From Winslowiella toletana (lineage in GTDB: Bacteria > Pseudomonadota > Gammaproteobacteria > Enterobacterales > Enterobacteriaceae): a stretch of 64,000 bases of DNA. Shown in pieces: positions 41,460 through 50,681 of this stretch. Below the pieces are notes generated by a model. The model was not told where the DNA came from and did not search any database. It saw nothing but the letters and a program-made list of their open reading frames with translations. Location: contig NZ_JAGGMQ010000001.1 in assembly GCF_017875465.1 (NCBI RefSeq), positions 2,728,001-2,792,000 of the forward strand. Direction: 5' to 3'. The position numbers were made by a program, and so were the translations under genes. Numbering within the stretch: position 1 is the first letter of the stretch; each line of letters opens with the position of its first letter.

Positions 41460-41876
41460 ATGTGGTATCAGCAGACCCTTACGCTTGGCGAGAAATCGCG
41501 AGGTTTTCATCTGGTTACTGATGAGATTGTTGATGAGTTGCGCCGTCTGAAGGATGTGCAGGTTGGCCTGCTGCATCTGCTTCTGCAGCATACTTCGGCC
41601 TCACTGACGTTGAATGAAAATTGCGATCCCACGGTGCGTAGCGATATGGAACAGCATTTTTTGCGTCAGGTTCCGGAAAATGCGCCCTGGAAGCACGACT
41701 ATGAAGGGGCCGATGATATGCCTGCTCATATCAAGTCGTCGCTGCTAGGCGTCTCGCTGGTGCTGCCGATCAGTCGTGGGCGTCTGGTATTGGGTACCTG
41801 GCAAGGTATCTGGCTTGGCGAGCATCGTATTCACGGCGGCTCGCGTAAGATTGTCGCCACGCTACAAGGGGAATAA
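41460..41876 (+). CDS. yjbQ: UPF0047 family protein YjbQ
   Basis: 138-residue protein of the YjbQ/UPF0047 family, the same length as in E. coli. Conserved parts are [22 protein letters not shown] near 42-63, [17 protein letters not shown] near 81 and [13 protein letters not shown] near 112. Members have been reported to have weak thiamin phosphate synthase activity, and the physiological role is unclear. It is followed after two bases by yjbR. Confidence 0.94.
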   Translation: MWYQQTLTLGEKSRGFHLVTDEIVDELRRLKDVQVGLLHLLLQHTSASLTLNENCDPTVRSDMEQHFLRQVPENAPWKHDYEGADDMPAHIKSSLLGVSLVLPISRGRLVLGTWQGIWLGEHRIHGGSRKIVATLQGE

Positions 41877-41878
41877 CC

Positions 41879-42217
41879 ATGAACACTTCGGATCTGCTTT
41901 CTTACTGCATGAATAAGCCGGGCGCGGAGCAGAGCGTCCATAGCGACTGGAAAGCGACCCAGATTAAAGTCGATGATGTGCTGTTTGCGATGGTGCACGA
42001 TATGCAGGGGCGTCCGGCGGTATCACTAAAAGCATCACCGGCGCTGACCGAACTGTTGCGTGACAAGCATCAGGATGTCCTGCCCAGTGAGCATCTGAAT
42101 AAAAGCCACTGGAGCACGGTATTTCTCGATGGCTCGCTGAAAGATTCGCAGATTTACTATCTGGTGGACGCCTCACTGCAACAGGCGCTCAATACCCGAT
42201 CCGGTGCAAGGTGCTGA
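41879..42217 (+). CDS. yjbR: MmcQ/YjbR family DNA-binding-like protein
   Basis: 112-residue protein of the MmcQ/YjbR fold, a CyaY-like double-wing structure suggested to bind DNA. Typical features are LSYCMNKPGAEQSVHSDWKATQIKV at the N-terminus, VSLKASPALTELLRD near 57 and NKSHWSTVFLDGSL near 81. It forms a tight pair with yjbQ. Confidence 0.93.
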   Translation: MNTSDLLSYCMNKPGAEQSVHSDWKATQIKVDDVLFAMVHDMQGRPAVSLKASPALTELLRDKHQDVLPSEHLNKSHWSTVFLDGSLKDSQIYYLVDASLQQALNTRSGARC

Positions 42218-42258
42218 AGTGGAAAATTGATTTCCATATTGGGCAAATCATCGACACT

Positions 42259-42324
42259 GGCGGCGATAACGCCGCCCCCGGATCAGGTATATGAAACATT
42301 GCAGGGGAGCCGATTTCGACTCCC
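42259..42324. repeat. Two REP-like palindromes after yjbR
   Basis: GGCGGCGATAACGCCGCC (42259-42276) and GGGGAGCC-GATTTC-GACTCCC (42304-42324). They are the same two core types that stand side by side after yjbB. They lie between the convergent yjbR and YahK-like genes. Confidence 0.8.
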
Positions 42325-42331
42325 GAAGGTA

Positions 42332-43396
42332 TTACACGCCAGCTTCGCTACGTAAGCTGTCGAGATCGATCACAAAGCGGTACTTCACATCGCTTTTCAG
42401 CATACGTTCGTAGGCTTCATTAATCTCACTGATTTTAATCAGTTCGATATCGGAAACCAGATTGTGCTTACCACAGAAATCCAGCATTTCCTGCGTTTCG
42501 GCGATGCCGCCAATCAGGGAACCGGCGATGCTGCGGCGTTTAAAGATCAGATTAACCACCTGCGGTGATGGGTGATCGTGTTCCGGCACACCGACCAGCG
42601 TCAGGGTGCCGTCGCGACGCAGCAGACTGAGAAACGGATTCAGATCGTGCTGGGCGGCAACCGTGTTAAGGATCAGGTCAAAACTATTGGTATGTTTTGC
42701 CATCTGCTCAGGATCTTTCGAGATCACCACTTCATCGGCACCGAGGCGTTTACCGTCGGCAACTTTGGATTCAGAGGTGGTAAACAGCACTACATGTGCG
42801 CCCATCGCATGCGCGATTTTTACGCCCATATGACCGAGGCCACCGAGACCCACAATACCGACTTTCTTGCCGGGGCCTGCGCCCCAGTGATGCAGTGGTG
42901 AGAAGGTGGTGATACCGGCGCACAGCAGCGGCGCGGCGCCAGCCGGGTCGAGATTGTCCGGAATGCGCAGCACAAAGTCTTCATGCACGACGACCTGGGT
43001 GGAGTAGCCGCCGTAGGTGATCTTGCCGTCGTGACGATCCTGGCCGTTATAAGTACCGACAAAGCCATTTTCGCAATACTGTTCCAGACCCTCTTCACAG
43101 CTGGAACAGGTGCGACAGGAGTCGACCAGACAGCCAACGCCCACCAGATCGCCGACTTTATATTTGTCAGTGTGACCGCCAACTGCGGTCACGCGACCAA
43201 CAATTTCATGTCCTGGCACCACCGGAAAAACGGTGTTATGCCATTCATCACGGGCCTGATGAAGGTCGGAGTGGCAGACGCCGCAAAACAGCACTTCAAT
43301 TTGTACATCATGTTCACGTAGTTCACGCGGCTTATATTCGAATGGCGCCAGACGGGATTTAGCATCCTGCGCAGCATAGGCGTGCGTAATATTCAT
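42332..43396 (-). CDS. Zinc-dependent NADP alcohol/aldehyde reductase (YahK-like)
   Basis: Cinnamyl-alcohol-dehydrogenase-type member of the medium-chain family, 354 residues. Catalytic zinc site residues are CGVCHSDLHQ near 38, GHEIVG near 62 and the later CAGITTFSPLHH. The structural zinc has four cysteines in CRTCSSCEEGLEQYC near 95-110. The Rossmann motif is GLGGLGHMGVKIAHAMGA near 183. E. coli YahK reduces a broad range of aldehydes with NADPH; the natural substrate here is unknown. It is an addition between yjbR and uvrA relative to E. coli. Confidence 0.92.
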   Translation of the reverse strand: MNITHAYAAQDAKSRLAPFEYKPRELREHDVQIEVLFCGVCHSDLHQARDEWHNTVFPVVPGHEIVGRVTAVGGHTDKYKVGDLVGVGCLVDSCRTCSSCEEGLEQYCENGFVGTYNGQDRHDGKITYGGYSTQVVVHEDFVLRIPDNLDPAGAAPLLCAGITTFSPLHHWGAGPGKKVGIVGLGGLGHMGVKIAHAMGAHVVLFTTSESKVADGKRLGADEVVISKDPEQMAKHTNSFDLILNTVAAQHDLNPFLSLLRRDGTLTLVGVPEHDHPSPQVVNLIFKRRSIAGSLIGGIAETQEMLDFCGKHNLVSDIELIKISEINEAYERMLKSDVKYRFVIDLDSLRSEAGV

Positions 43397-43582
43397 GGTG
43401 TCTCCATATCGGGTTAGTGTCGTATCGTGGGCTACTGCTAAAGATATAAAACAGAAAAGAAGCGAACATTAAGAGTAGTCAGTGGTGGCGAAGAAGGGTA
43501 TGCCTGAAAATGTCTAAATCTTGCCTGATTCTGCAAGAATATGGGCAATTAAGCAGAAGCGGTAAAAAGCGGGCGTACAGCG

Positions 43583-43612
43583 AAAAGCGGGGCCAGTGAT
43601 TACCGGCCCCGT
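43583..43612 (-). terminator. Terminator of uvrA
   Basis: CGGGGCC / GGCCCCG stem with a 10-base loop, followed on the minus strand by CTTTTCG. It lies seven bases after the uvrA stop. Confidence 0.75.
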
Positions 43613-43618
43613 TAAAGA

Positions 43619-46447
43619 TTAGATTTTTAACAATGGCTTAAGGAAGCGTGCAGTATGCGATTTCTCGCAGACGGCCACTGTCTCCGGCGTGCCGGAAACG
43701 AGGATTTCGCCGCCGCCGCTACCGCCTTCCGGGCCGAGATCGACAATCCAGTCGGCGGTTTTGATCACATCAAGATTGTGCTCAATCACCACGATGGTAT
43801 TGCCCTGGTCGCGCAGCTGATGCAGCACTTCCAGCAGCTGCTGGATATCGGCAAAGTGCAGACCGGTGGTCGGCTCATCGAGAATATACAGCGTCTGGCC
43901 TGTGCCACGTTTCGACAGCTCACGCGCCAGCTTCACGCGTTGCGCTTCACCGCCGGACAGCGTGGTCGCCGACTGGCCGAGACGGATATAGGAGAGGCCG
44001 ACATCGATCAGGGTTTGCAGCTTACGCGCCAGCGCAGGTACGGCATCAAAGAAGTCACGCGCCTCTTCGATGGTCATCTCCAGCGTTTCGTGAATGCTCT
44101 TGCCCTTGTACTTTATCTCCAGCGTTTCGCGGTTATAGCGCTTACCTTTACACTGGTCGCAAGGGACATAGATATCCGGCAGGAAGTGCATCTCCACTTT
44201 GATCACGCCATCGCCCTGGCAGGCTTCACAACGTCCGCCACGCACGTTAAAGCTAAAGCGACCCGGGTTGTAACCACGCGCACGCGATTCCGGCACCCCG
44301 GCAAACAGCTCACGCACCGGAGTAAAGATACCGGTATAGGTGGCCGGGTTAGAACGCGGCGTGCGGCCAATCGGGCTTTGATCGATATCGATCACCTTAT
44401 CGAAATGTTCCATCCCGGTGATATCCCGATAGGGCGCGGCTTCGGCGATCGTTGCGCCATTCAGCTGACGCTGGGCAATCGGGAACAGCGTATCGTTTAT
44501 CAGCGTCGACTTACCGGAGCCGGAAACACCGGTAATACAGGTAAACAGCCCGACCGGCAGCGTCAGGGTGACATCCTTCAGGTTGTTTCCGCGTGCGCCG
44601 GTCAGCTTCAGCACTTTGGCCGGATCGGCCGCCACGCGCTGCTGCGGAATGGCGATTTCACGTTTACCGCTAAGATACTGGCCGGTCAGGGAATTCTCGT
44701 TGGCCATAATATCGTCGACCGTGCCTTCCGCCACGATCTCGCCGCCATGCACCCCGGCGCCCGGGCCGATATCAATCACATGGTCCGCCGCGCGGATCGC
44801 ATCTTCATCGTGTTCCACCACAATCACGGTATTGCCAAGATTGCGCAGATGAACGAGGGTTTCCAGCAGGCGTTCATTATCGCGCTGATGCAGACCAATT
44901 GATGGCTCATCCAGCACATACATTACGCCAACCAGCCCGGCGCCAATCTGGCTCGCCAGACGGATACGCTGCGCTTCACCACCGGACAATGTTTCGGCAG
45001 AGCGTGACATCGACAGATAGTTCAGACCGACATTCACCAGGAACTTCAGGCGATCGCCAATCTCTTTCAGCACTTTTTCCGCGATTTTCGCCCGCTGGCC
45101 GCTGAGCTGCATATTCTGGAAAAAGTCCATGGCATGGCCGATGCTCATTTCCGAGATCGTCGGCAGGGTGGTGTTTTCGACAAACACATGACGCGCTTCG
45201 CGACGCAGACGCGTGCCTTCACAGCTGGCGCAGGCGCGATTGTTGATAAATTTTGCCAAATCCTCGCGAACTGCGGCAGATTCAGTCTCTTTATAGCGGC
45301 GCTCCATATTATGCAGCACGCCTTCAAACGGATGGCGGCGCACTGAGGTATCGCCACGATCGTTGATGTATTTAAACTCGATATTCTCTTTGCCGGAGCC
45401 GTACAGGATCACCTGGCGGGATTGCTCATCCAGCTCGCTAAATGGCGCTTCGATATCAAACTTAAGATGCTCTGCCAGTGAGCGCAGCATCTGGAAGTAG
45501 TAGAAATTGCGTCGATCCCAGCCGCGAATCGCACCGCCCGCCAGCGAGAGATCGGGATTTTGCACTACGCGATCCGGATCAAAGTATTGCTGCACGCCCA
45601 GACCATCACAGGTTGGGCAGGCGCCCGCCGGGTTGTTGAACGAAAACAGGCGTGGTTCCAGCTCGCTCATGCTGTAGCCGCAAATCGGGCAGGCAAAGTT
45701 GGCTGAGAACAGCAGTTCTTCGGCGCTGGTGTCATCCATATCGGCGACAATCGCCGTGCCGCCGGAGAGCTCCAGCGCGGTTTCAAAGGATTCGGCCAGA
45801 CGCTGGGAGAGGTCTTCGCGCACCTTAAAGCGGTCGACAACCACTTCAATGGTGTGTTTCTTTTGCAGTTCCAGCTTCGGCGGATCGGAGAGATCACACA
45901 CTTCCCCGTCGATGCGGGCGCGGATATAACCTTGTGACGCCAGGTTCTCCAGCGTTTTGGTGTGCTCGCCTTTACGATCCTGCACCACCGGCGCCAGCAG
46001 CATCAGACGCGTGCCTTCCGGCTGCGCCAGTACATTATCTACCATCTGGCTGACGGTTTGCGCCGCCAGCGGCACGTCATGATCCGGACAGCGCGGCTCG
46101 CCAACGCGGGCAAACAGCAGGCGCAGGTAGTCGTGAATTTCAGTAATGGTGCCGACGGTAGAGCGCGGGTTATGCGAGGTTGACTTCTGCTCGATCGAAA
46201 TCGCTGGCGACAGGCCTTCGATATGATCGACATCCGGCTTCTCCATCAGGGAGAGAAACTGACGCGCATAAGCAGAAAGCGATTCCACGTAGCGTCGTTG
46301 CCCCTCAGCGTACAGCGTATCAAACGCCAGCGAGGACTTACCGGAACCTGACAGGCCGGTGACAACAATCAGTTTGTCGCGAGGGATGGTCAGGTTGATG
46401 TTTTTCAAATTGTGGGTGCGGGCACCCCGGACTTCAATCTTATCCAT
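43619..46447 (-). CDS. uvrA: Excinuclease ABC subunit A
   Basis: Damage-recognition ATPase of nucleotide excision repair. It has 942 residues (940 in E. coli). The first ABC module has Walker [14 protein letters not shown] near 31. A zinc site reads [10 protein letters not shown] … CPTCDG near 253-283, the signature is [16 protein letters not shown] near 488, the second Walker [11 protein letters not shown] near 640, the second zinc site CEACQGDG … CDQCKG near 740-765, and the second signature [16 protein letters not shown] near 830. ATG at 46447 ([16 protein letters not shown]) matches the family; the 192-base longer frame is not conserved. Confidence 0.97.
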   Translation of the reverse strand: MDKIEVRGARTHNLKNINLTIPRDKLIVVTGLSGSGKSSLAFDTLYAEGQRRYVESLSAYARQFLSLMEKPDVDHIEGLSPAISIEQKSTSHNPRSTVGTITEIHDYLRLLFARVGEPRCPDHDVPLAAQTVSQMVDNVLAQPEGTRLMLLAPVVQDRKGEHTKTLENLASQGYIRARIDGEVCDLSDPPKLELQKKHTIEVVVDRFKVREDLSQRLAESFETALELSGGTAIVADMDDTSAEELLFSANFACPICGYSMSELEPRLFSFNNPAGACPTCDGLGVQQYFDPDRVVQNPDLSLAGGAIRGWDRRNFYYFQMLRSLAEHLKFDIEAPFSELDEQSRQVILYGSGKENIEFKYINDRGDTSVRRHPFEGVLHNMERRYKETESAAVREDLAKFINNRACASCEGTRLRREARHVFVENTTLPTISEMSIGHAMDFFQNMQLSGQRAKIAEKVLKEIGDRLKFLVNVGLNYLSMSRSAETLSGGEAQRIRLASQIGAGLVGVMYVLDEPSIGLHQRDNERLLETLVHLRNLGNTVIVVEHDEDAIRAADHVIDIGPGAGVHGGEIVAEGTVDDIMANENSLTGQYLSGKREIAIPQQRVAADPAKVLKLTGARGNNLKDVTLTLPVGLFTCITGVSGSGKSTLINDTLFPIAQRQLNGATIAEAAPYRDITGMEHFDKVIDIDQSPIGRTPRSNPATYTGIFTPVRELFAGVPESRARGYNPGRFSFNVRGGRCEACQGDGVIKVEMHFLPDIYVPCDQCKGKRYNRETLEIKYKGKSIHETLEMTIEEARDFFDAVPALARKLQTLIDVGLSYIRLGQSATTLSGGEAQRVKLARELSKRGTGQTLYILDEPTTGLHFADIQQLLEVLHQLRDQGNTIVVIEHNLDVIKTADWIVDLGPEGGSGGGEILVSGTPETVAVCEKSHTARFLKPLLKI

Positions 46448-46547
46448 GCACGTTTCCCGGATTAACACAGACCTCACTGTGCCCATACCCGTTGTAGCCA
46501 GGCCCGGCACAGCCAGAACTAAACGTGTCATTATGGCACAAAAAAAC

Positions 46548-46563
46548 CTGAATGGATATCCAG
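46548..46563. promoter_or_regulatory. LexA (SOS) box in the uvrA-ssb divergent region
   Basis: CTGAATGGATATCCAG keeps the CTG-N10-CAG core and closely follows the E. coli uvrA box in the same place. It should repress uvrA strongly and ssb weakly, as in E. coli. Confidence 0.82.
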
Positions 46564-46688
46564 TGTTTGTCTGCAACGCTGCAACAAGGCTCAGCTTTTT
46601 ACGAGGGCGATCTGAAAGTAGGAACTGGCCGGATGCCATGTTAGAATTTAGGGTTTAGACTTAATGAATATTCATCGGAGACACCAAC

Positions 46689-47240
46689 ATGGCCAGCAGA
46701 GGCGTTAACAAAGTGATTCTTGTCGGAAATCTGGGTCAGGATCCGGAAGTCCGTTATATGCCGAATGGTGGGGCGGTTGCCAACATTACGCTGGCCACGT
46801 CCGAAAGCTGGCGTGACAAGGCGACCGGCGAAACCAAAGAGAAGACTGAATGGCACCGTGTCGTGCTGTTTGGCAAGCTGGCTGAAGTTGCAGGCGAATA
46901 CCTGCGTAAAGGCTCGCAGGTTTATATCGAAGGCGCACTGCAGACCCGTAAATGGACGGATCAGGCTGGCGTTGAGAAATATACTACTGAAGTGGTGGTA
47001 AACGTTGGCGGCACCATGCAGATGCTGGGTGGCCGTGGTCAGGGCGGCGGCGCACCAGCAGGTGGTCAGGGCGGCGGTCAGGGCAACAACAATGGCTGGG
47101 GCCAGCCACAGCAGCCACAGGCAGCGCAGGGCGGCAATAACAACCAGTTTAGCGGCGGCGCGCAGTCTCGTCCGCAGCAGAGCAGCGCTCCGGCGAACAA
47201 TGAACCACCAATGGATTTTGACGACGATATTCCGTTCTGA
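46689..47240 (+). CDS. ssb: Single-stranded DNA-binding protein
   Basis: Tetrameric ssDNA-binding protein of replication, recombination and repair. It has 183 residues: OB fold 1-112 ([39 protein letters not shown]), then a Gly/Gln-rich flexible linker 115-172, and the acidic partner-binding tail MDFDDDIPF. Divergent from uvrA across an SOS box. Confidence 0.97.
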   Translation: MASRGVNKVILVGNLGQDPEVRYMPNGGAVANITLATSESWRDKATGETKEKTEWHRVVLFGKLAEVAGEYLRKGSQVYIEGALQTRKWTDQAGVEKYTTEVVVNVGGTMQMLGGRGQGGGAPAGGQGGGQGNNNGWGQPQQPQAAQGGNNNQFSGGAQSRPQQSSAPANNEPPMDFDDDIPF

Positions 47241-47294
47241 TCCTGACGCTTTACATGCAACACAAATGGCTACATGGGTTTTGTCGTAGCCATT

Positions 47295-47336
47295 ATTACT
47301 GAAGCGCCAATGCTTATCCTCTGGCGCTTCAGTAAT
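47295..47336. terminator. Perfect 15-bp stem hairpin after ssb
   Basis: ATTACTGAAGCGCCA (47295-47309) pairs fully with TGGCGCTTCAGTAAT (47322-47336) around a 12-base loop. There is no T-run, so terminator activity is uncertain. A shorter inverted repeat TGGCTAC/GTAGCCA lies just before it at about 47266-47292. Confidence 0.6.
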
Positions 47337-47363
47337 TAAAGGAGCTGTTAATTGGAGGTGGTT

Positions 47364-47526
47364 ATGTCGAATGATGAAAGGGTTGCTAAAGTGATAGCTG
47401 CCGTACAACATTATACTCCGTAACAGCATTTTCAACTTTTGCAGGATGCACATATTCGTACTAAAGAGGGAACTTTTGATCCCCGACATTATCAGTGATG
47501 AGGCGGTTAAAAAAGGTCAGGCCTGA
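47364..47526 (+). pseudogene. Degenerate small gene after ssb (first of two relics)
   Basis: A good ribosome site (GGAGG) precedes ATG at 47364, and the frame reads MSNDERVAKVIAAVQHYTP before TAA at 47421. The same frame continues with QHFQLLQDAHIRTKEGTFDP to TGA at 47496, and a neighbouring frame goes on ISDEAVKKGQA to TGA at 47524. One nonsense change and one frameshift would rebuild a protein of about 53 residues. No family is recognised. The alternative is a genuine 19-residue peptide. Confidence 0.4.
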
Positions 47527-47539
47527 AGAATAAAATAAA

Positions 47540-47656
47540 ATGTATTCAACTCACCCTGCCTTTATTTATGGTTTTCATCGCATCGATAAGGATGCAGCCC
47601 TTCCCATTCTGCTTAAAGAGGAATATTTCCCCCTCAGTAATAGCGGCTTTCTTTAA
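47540..47656 (+). pseudogene. Truncated small gene after ssb (second relic)
   Basis: A 38-residue frame MYSTHPAFIYGFHRIDKDAA, then LPILLKEEYFPLSNSGFL and stop. The FIYGFH-DKD opening looks like the N-terminus of longer proteins with a YGFHGCDK-type start (DUF3990-like, low certainty), with the rest missing. It begins 14 bases after the end of the first relic, as in a two-gene module. The following 170 bases hold nothing recognisable. Confidence 0.35.
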
Positions 47657-47825
47657 AAGCGGATAATTATATTCTGACGTAGTGTCTTGCGAACAGGGTT
47701 ATATTAATTATTCAATCTCTAATCCTGATCGCATATAAAAATATTTTGCCAAAAAGAAAGTTTTTTAATGGAAGGAAATTAACGCTCCCGCTAATGGCAG
47801 GAGCGAATACAGCGGCAAAAATCGG

Positions 47826-48413
47826 TTATTTTTGTTGCTGGCGGAAACGCGCCACTTTTGCCCGGTTGCCGCAAACCGCCATGCTACACCAACGGCGGCG
47901 ATGCGCTTTAGTGCGATCATAAAACCACAGGCTGCAATCCGGGTGTTCACACTCCCGCACCAGCACAAAGTTCTTATCGGCCATTAACAAGGCTGCCTGT
48001 TCAGCTACTGGCGCCAGCTTCTGCACTGGCGTCTGGCTGCTGTAAATACGCTTTAACTGCAATCCCCCCTCATCAGAGCTAACCAGTTGTTGATAGCTAG
48101 TCGCGGCCGCCAGGTAGCGATTAATGCCGGCTGGCTTAACAGCATTGCCCGCCTTTTTGTCAGCGACCATTTCCCTGATGATGTCACGCAACCGACGGGC
48201 TTCCTGTAGCAAAGCGCCGGGATCAGCTGCCACCTTATCACTGGCAATTGCCAGCCCTGCCTGCTGTAGCCAGTTCTCTACGTCGTTATCAGCCTGCCAG
48301 ACATCCTGAGGATGGCCATCAACCTGCATCACGGTATTGATAAAATCCAGAGCAGGGTGGTCTGCCAGAAACTGAGGTGCGTTAGCAGAATGCGTATAAG
48401 TATCAGGGGCCAT
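47826..48413 (-). CDS. ABATE-domain / CGNR zinc-finger regulator
   Basis: 195 residues. An N-terminal ABATE-like domain (LADHPALDFINTVMQVDGHPQDV near 15-37) is followed by a C-terminal CGNR zinc finger: CEHPDCSLWFYDRTKAHRRR and WCSMAVCGNRAKVARFR, with four cysteines and the family CGNR word. Such proteins are thought to bind DNA as stress regulators. ATG at 48413 follows AGAGG. It is divergent from the alpha/beta hydrolase gene, with repeated TGTAACCT words between them, so self-regulation and control of the hydrolase are likely (inference). Confidence 0.88.
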   Translation of the reverse strand: MAPDTYTHSANAPQFLADHPALDFINTVMQVDGHPQDVWQADNDVENWLQQAGLAIASDKVAADPGALLQEARRLRDIIREMVADKKAGNAVKPAGINRYLAAATSYQQLVSSDEGGLQLKRIYSSQTPVQKLAPVAEQAALLMADKNFVLVRECEHPDCSLWFYDRTKAHRRRWCSMAVCGNRAKVARFRQQQK

Positions 48414-48446
48414 AGCCACCTCTTTTATCAAATCTGTAGCACCAAA

Positions 48447-48545
48447 TGTAACCTATAAAAAGAGTAATGAACAGTTACTGAATGGTGATGGTTGTTGTAA
48501 CCTTTAAATAAGGAATTGACAGGTTACAGTGATTGCGCGTAATCT
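48447..48545. promoter_or_regulatory. Divergent operator region with three TGTAACCT words
   Basis: TGTAACCT at 48447-48454 and 48496-48503 and its complement AGGTTACA at 48521-48528 are exact. A related CAGTTACTG lies at 48472-48480. The second and third form an inverted repeat spaced by 17 bases. TTGACA (48516-48521) and TAATCT (48540-48545) at 18-base spacing form a sigma-70 type promoter for the hydrolase gene whose -35 meets the third word. Binding here by the adjacent CGNR protein is the natural hypothesis. Confidence 0.6.
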
Positions 48546-48595
48546 TTCCCCGAGTAACCACTAAAATTAAATTTAAAAGTTACAGATGGAGCGAT

Positions 48596-49480
48596 ATGAT
48601 GAACCCACAATCCGCATTTCCGCTACGCTACAAATATCAGCAAGCAGATGGCGTGCGCGTTTTTTATCGTGAGGCCGGCGACCCGTCAAATCCGACACTA
48701 TTGCTGTTGCACGGCTTTCCCACCTCCTCACATCAGTTCCGTGAGTTGATTCCACTGCTGGCTGACCAGTTCCATATCATTGCGCCGGATTTGCCAGGCT
48801 TTGGCTTTAGCGAAGTCCCGGCGGAGCGCCAATACAGCTGGAGTTTCAATTCGCTGGGCAACACGCTGACAGCCTTTGTTGATGCACTTGGCCTGCAGAG
48901 CTATGCCATGTATGTATTTGACTATGGGGCGCCTGCCGGATTGCGCCTGGCGCTGGCTTATCCTGAGCGTGTCACCGGACTGATTTCCCAGAACGGCAAC
49001 GCCTATCTTGAAGGGCTGGGCGATGCCTGGGCGCCGGTGCGTGCTTACTGGGCTGATGCTTCCGAAGAGAATGGCCAGGTTATTCGCGATGCGATTCTGA
49101 ATGTTGAAGGGGTAAAGTGGCAGTATCTGCATGGCGTAAGCGATCCGCACAGCGTAGCGCCGGAAACCTGGATGCTGGATACCCTGCTGATGGAACGTCC
49201 CGGCAATAAAGATATTCAGCTGGCGCTGTTCCTCGACTATGCCAGCAATCTTGAACTCTATCCGCAGTTTCAGGCGTTTTTCCGTCAGCAGCAGTTGCCG
49301 ACGTTGGTGATCTGGGGGAAAAACGATCCGTTCTTTATTCCGCCAGGTGCGGAAGCTTACCGACGTGATAATGCCAGCGCGGTGGTGGAGCTACTGGATA
49401 CCGGCCATTTTGCCCTTGAAACCCATAGCGGATATATCGCACAACGGATTGGTGAAGTGATTGGTGGTAAGCAAGAGTGA
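48596..49480 (+). CDS. Alpha/beta hydrolase with Asp nucleophile (epoxide hydrolase / dehalogenase-like)
   Basis: 294 residues. The oxyanion segment is LLLLHGFPTSSHQFRELIP near 35-53. The nucleophile elbow is VFDYGAPAG with Asp109 in place of serine, pointing to epoxide hydrolases or haloalkane/fluoroacetate dehalogenases rather than esterases. A second acid is likely in IWGKNDPFF near 250, and the histidine is in LDTGHFALETH near 275. GGAG precedes tandem ATGs at 48596/48599. It is divergent from the CGNR regulator and probably its target; the substrate is unknown. Confidence 0.85.
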   Translation: MMNPQSAFPLRYKYQQADGVRVFYREAGDPSNPTLLLLHGFPTSSHQFRELIPLLADQFHIIAPDLPGFGFSEVPAERQYSWSFNSLGNTLTAFVDALGLQSYAMYVFDYGAPAGLRLALAYPERVTGLISQNGNAYLEGLGDAWAPVRAYWADASEENGQVIRDAILNVEGVKWQYLHGVSDPHSVAPETWMLDTLLMERPGNKDIQLALFLDYASNLELYPQFQAFFRQQQLPTLVIWGKNDPFFIPPGAEAYRRDNASAVVELLDTGHFALETHSGYIAQRIGEVIGGKQE

Positions 49481-49618
49481 AGGTATTTTTCGCTCAGACT
49501 TTAGTGTTAATCGTTAAAGTTAATATTATGATTAATAAGGGGTTTTGTTTTATATCTTTTGGCGATTCAGTTGACTCTTCATTCGTAAAGTCTTATCCTT
49601 AATAAGTAGTTTGTGGTG

Positions 49619-49622
49619 GTAT
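49619..49622. repeat. Target duplication GTAT, left
   Basis: GTAT stands directly before the left IS end at 49623 and recurs at 51873-51876 after the right IS end at 51872. It shows that the whole 2.25-kb block behaves as one insertion with a 4-bp duplication. Confidence 0.75.
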
Positions 49623-49638
49623 TGTAAGCATACCTGTT

Positions 49639-50523
49639 TTAGTTCCACACACTTTTTGAGAGTTCCGGTTTTTCAGCCATCAGCCGGTATTCTTCCGGCG
49701 TCAGGTTATTCAGGGATTCATGAGGCCGCTCGCTGTTGTATTCCGTCAGCCAGCGCTCTGTGATTTCCCGTGCTTCATTCAGCGTTCTGAACAGATAAAA
49801 ATCCAGGATTTCTGTCCGGTACGTCCGGTTAAAGCGTTCGATAAAGGCATTCTGTGTCGGTTTGCCTGGCCTGATAAATTCCAGCATCACGCCATGGTCC
49901 TCAGCCCATTGTGCCAGAGCCAGTGATATCAGCTCCGGGCCGTTATCCATCCGCATCTTCAGCGGATATCCACGGTTTGCCACTATCCTGTCCAGCACCC
50001 GCACAACCCGCTGCGCCGGGATATTCAGGTCAATTTCTATGGCCAGAGCCTCACGGTTAAAATCATCCACGACGTTGAAAGTCCGAAAACGTCGCCCACA
50101 TGTCAGCGCGTCGTGCATAAAATCAATCGACCAGCTCTGGTTGAGTGCTTCCGGCGTTGCCAGAGGAGCCGGATTGCGCACCGGAAGACGTTGTTTCCCC
50201 TTGCGGCGAAAATTGAGTTTCAGCAGGCAGTAAATCCGGTGAACACGCTTATGATTCCAGGCGTTACCCTGCCTGCGAAGTACCTGAAAAAGCTTCTTAA
50301 ATCCGTATCGCGGATAGCGTTCTGCCAGTTCAGTCAGCGCCAGGATCACCGGTTCATCACGCCGGGTATCGGGCTGATAAAAATACACCGTCCTGCTCAG
50401 CGATACTGTCCTGCATGCCTGGCGGATGCTCATGGAAAATTGTGCAGTCAGATAGCTGACAAGCTCCCGCTTTATCGCTGGTTTTAGAGCTTTTTTTCGA
50501 TAACGTCCTTCAGCGCCCGGCAT
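49639..50523 (-). CDS. IS3-family transposase OrfB (truncated copy)
   Basis: 294 residues, amino-acid identical to the OrfB of the complete copy. It holds the HTH_21-like N-part and the integrase core with D-D-E residues in WSIDFMHDAL, MRMDNGPELI and FNRTYRTEIL. It normally needs OrfA and a -1 frameshift for OrfAB; since its orfA has no start, it is probably not expressed as an active transposase from its own unit. Confidence 0.92.
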   Translation of the reverse strand: MPGAEGRYRKKALKPAIKRELVSYLTAQFSMSIRQACRTVSLSRTVYFYQPDTRRDEPVILALTELAERYPRYGFKKLFQVLRRQGNAWNHKRVHRIYCLLKLNFRRKGKQRLPVRNPAPLATPEALNQSWSIDFMHDALTCGRRFRTFNVVDDFNREALAIEIDLNIPAQRVVRVLDRIVANRGYPLKMRMDNGPELISLALAQWAEDHGVMLEFIRPGKPTQNAFIERFNRTYRTEILDFYLFRTLNEAREITERWLTEYNSERPHESLNNLTPEEYRLMAEKPELSKSVWN

Positions 50524-50637
50524 TCCAGACTCAGGTCGGCGAACATCTGCTTCAGGCGACGATTCTCGTCTTCAAGATCTTTCATCTTTTTGATATCTGA
50601 AGCCTCCATTCCGCCGTACTTTGCTTTCCAGTTGTAA
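50484..50637 (-). pseudogene. orfA fragment of the truncated IS copy
   Basis: Encodes only about residues 46-95 of OrfA (YNWKAKYGGMEASDIKKMKD onward). The first ~45 codons and the start are missing, replaced by the inverted terminal-repeat fragment at 50638-50665. The A7G slip site is retained. Confidence 0.85.
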
Positions 50638-50665
50638 TGTAAGTATCCCGATAAAACGGTCCATT
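50638..50665. repeat. Inverted 28-bp fragment of the IS right end at the junction of the two copies
   Basis: TGTAAGTATCCCGATAAAAC followed by GGTCCATT is the exact reverse complement of the right terminus of the complete IS (51845-51872). It runs tip-first from the break in copy 1 and abuts the left terminus of copy 2 at 50666. This is not a simple tandem junction. Confidence 0.9.
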
Positions 50666-50681
50666 TGTAAGCATACCTGTT

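Larger units (their letters stand above)
49623..50637 (-). mobile_element. IS3-family element, truncated copy
   Basis: Begins with the terminal repeat TGTAAGCATACC. By eye it is identical to 50666-51680 of the complete copy. It lacks the right ~190 bases, which carry the promoter, the start of orfA and the right terminal repeat. It stops inside orfA. Confidence 0.9.

Noticed and set aside
43655..44902. 415-codon open frame antisense to uvrA
   Set aside because: Entirely opposite the strongly conserved second ABC module of uvrA; composition (many His, Arg, Gln) is typical of an antisense shadow.
46641..47489. 282-codon open frame antisense to ssb
   Set aside because: Opposite ssb and its Gly/Gln-rich linker; no start context and low-complexity Ala/Leu protein. 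The ssb reading is unambiguous.
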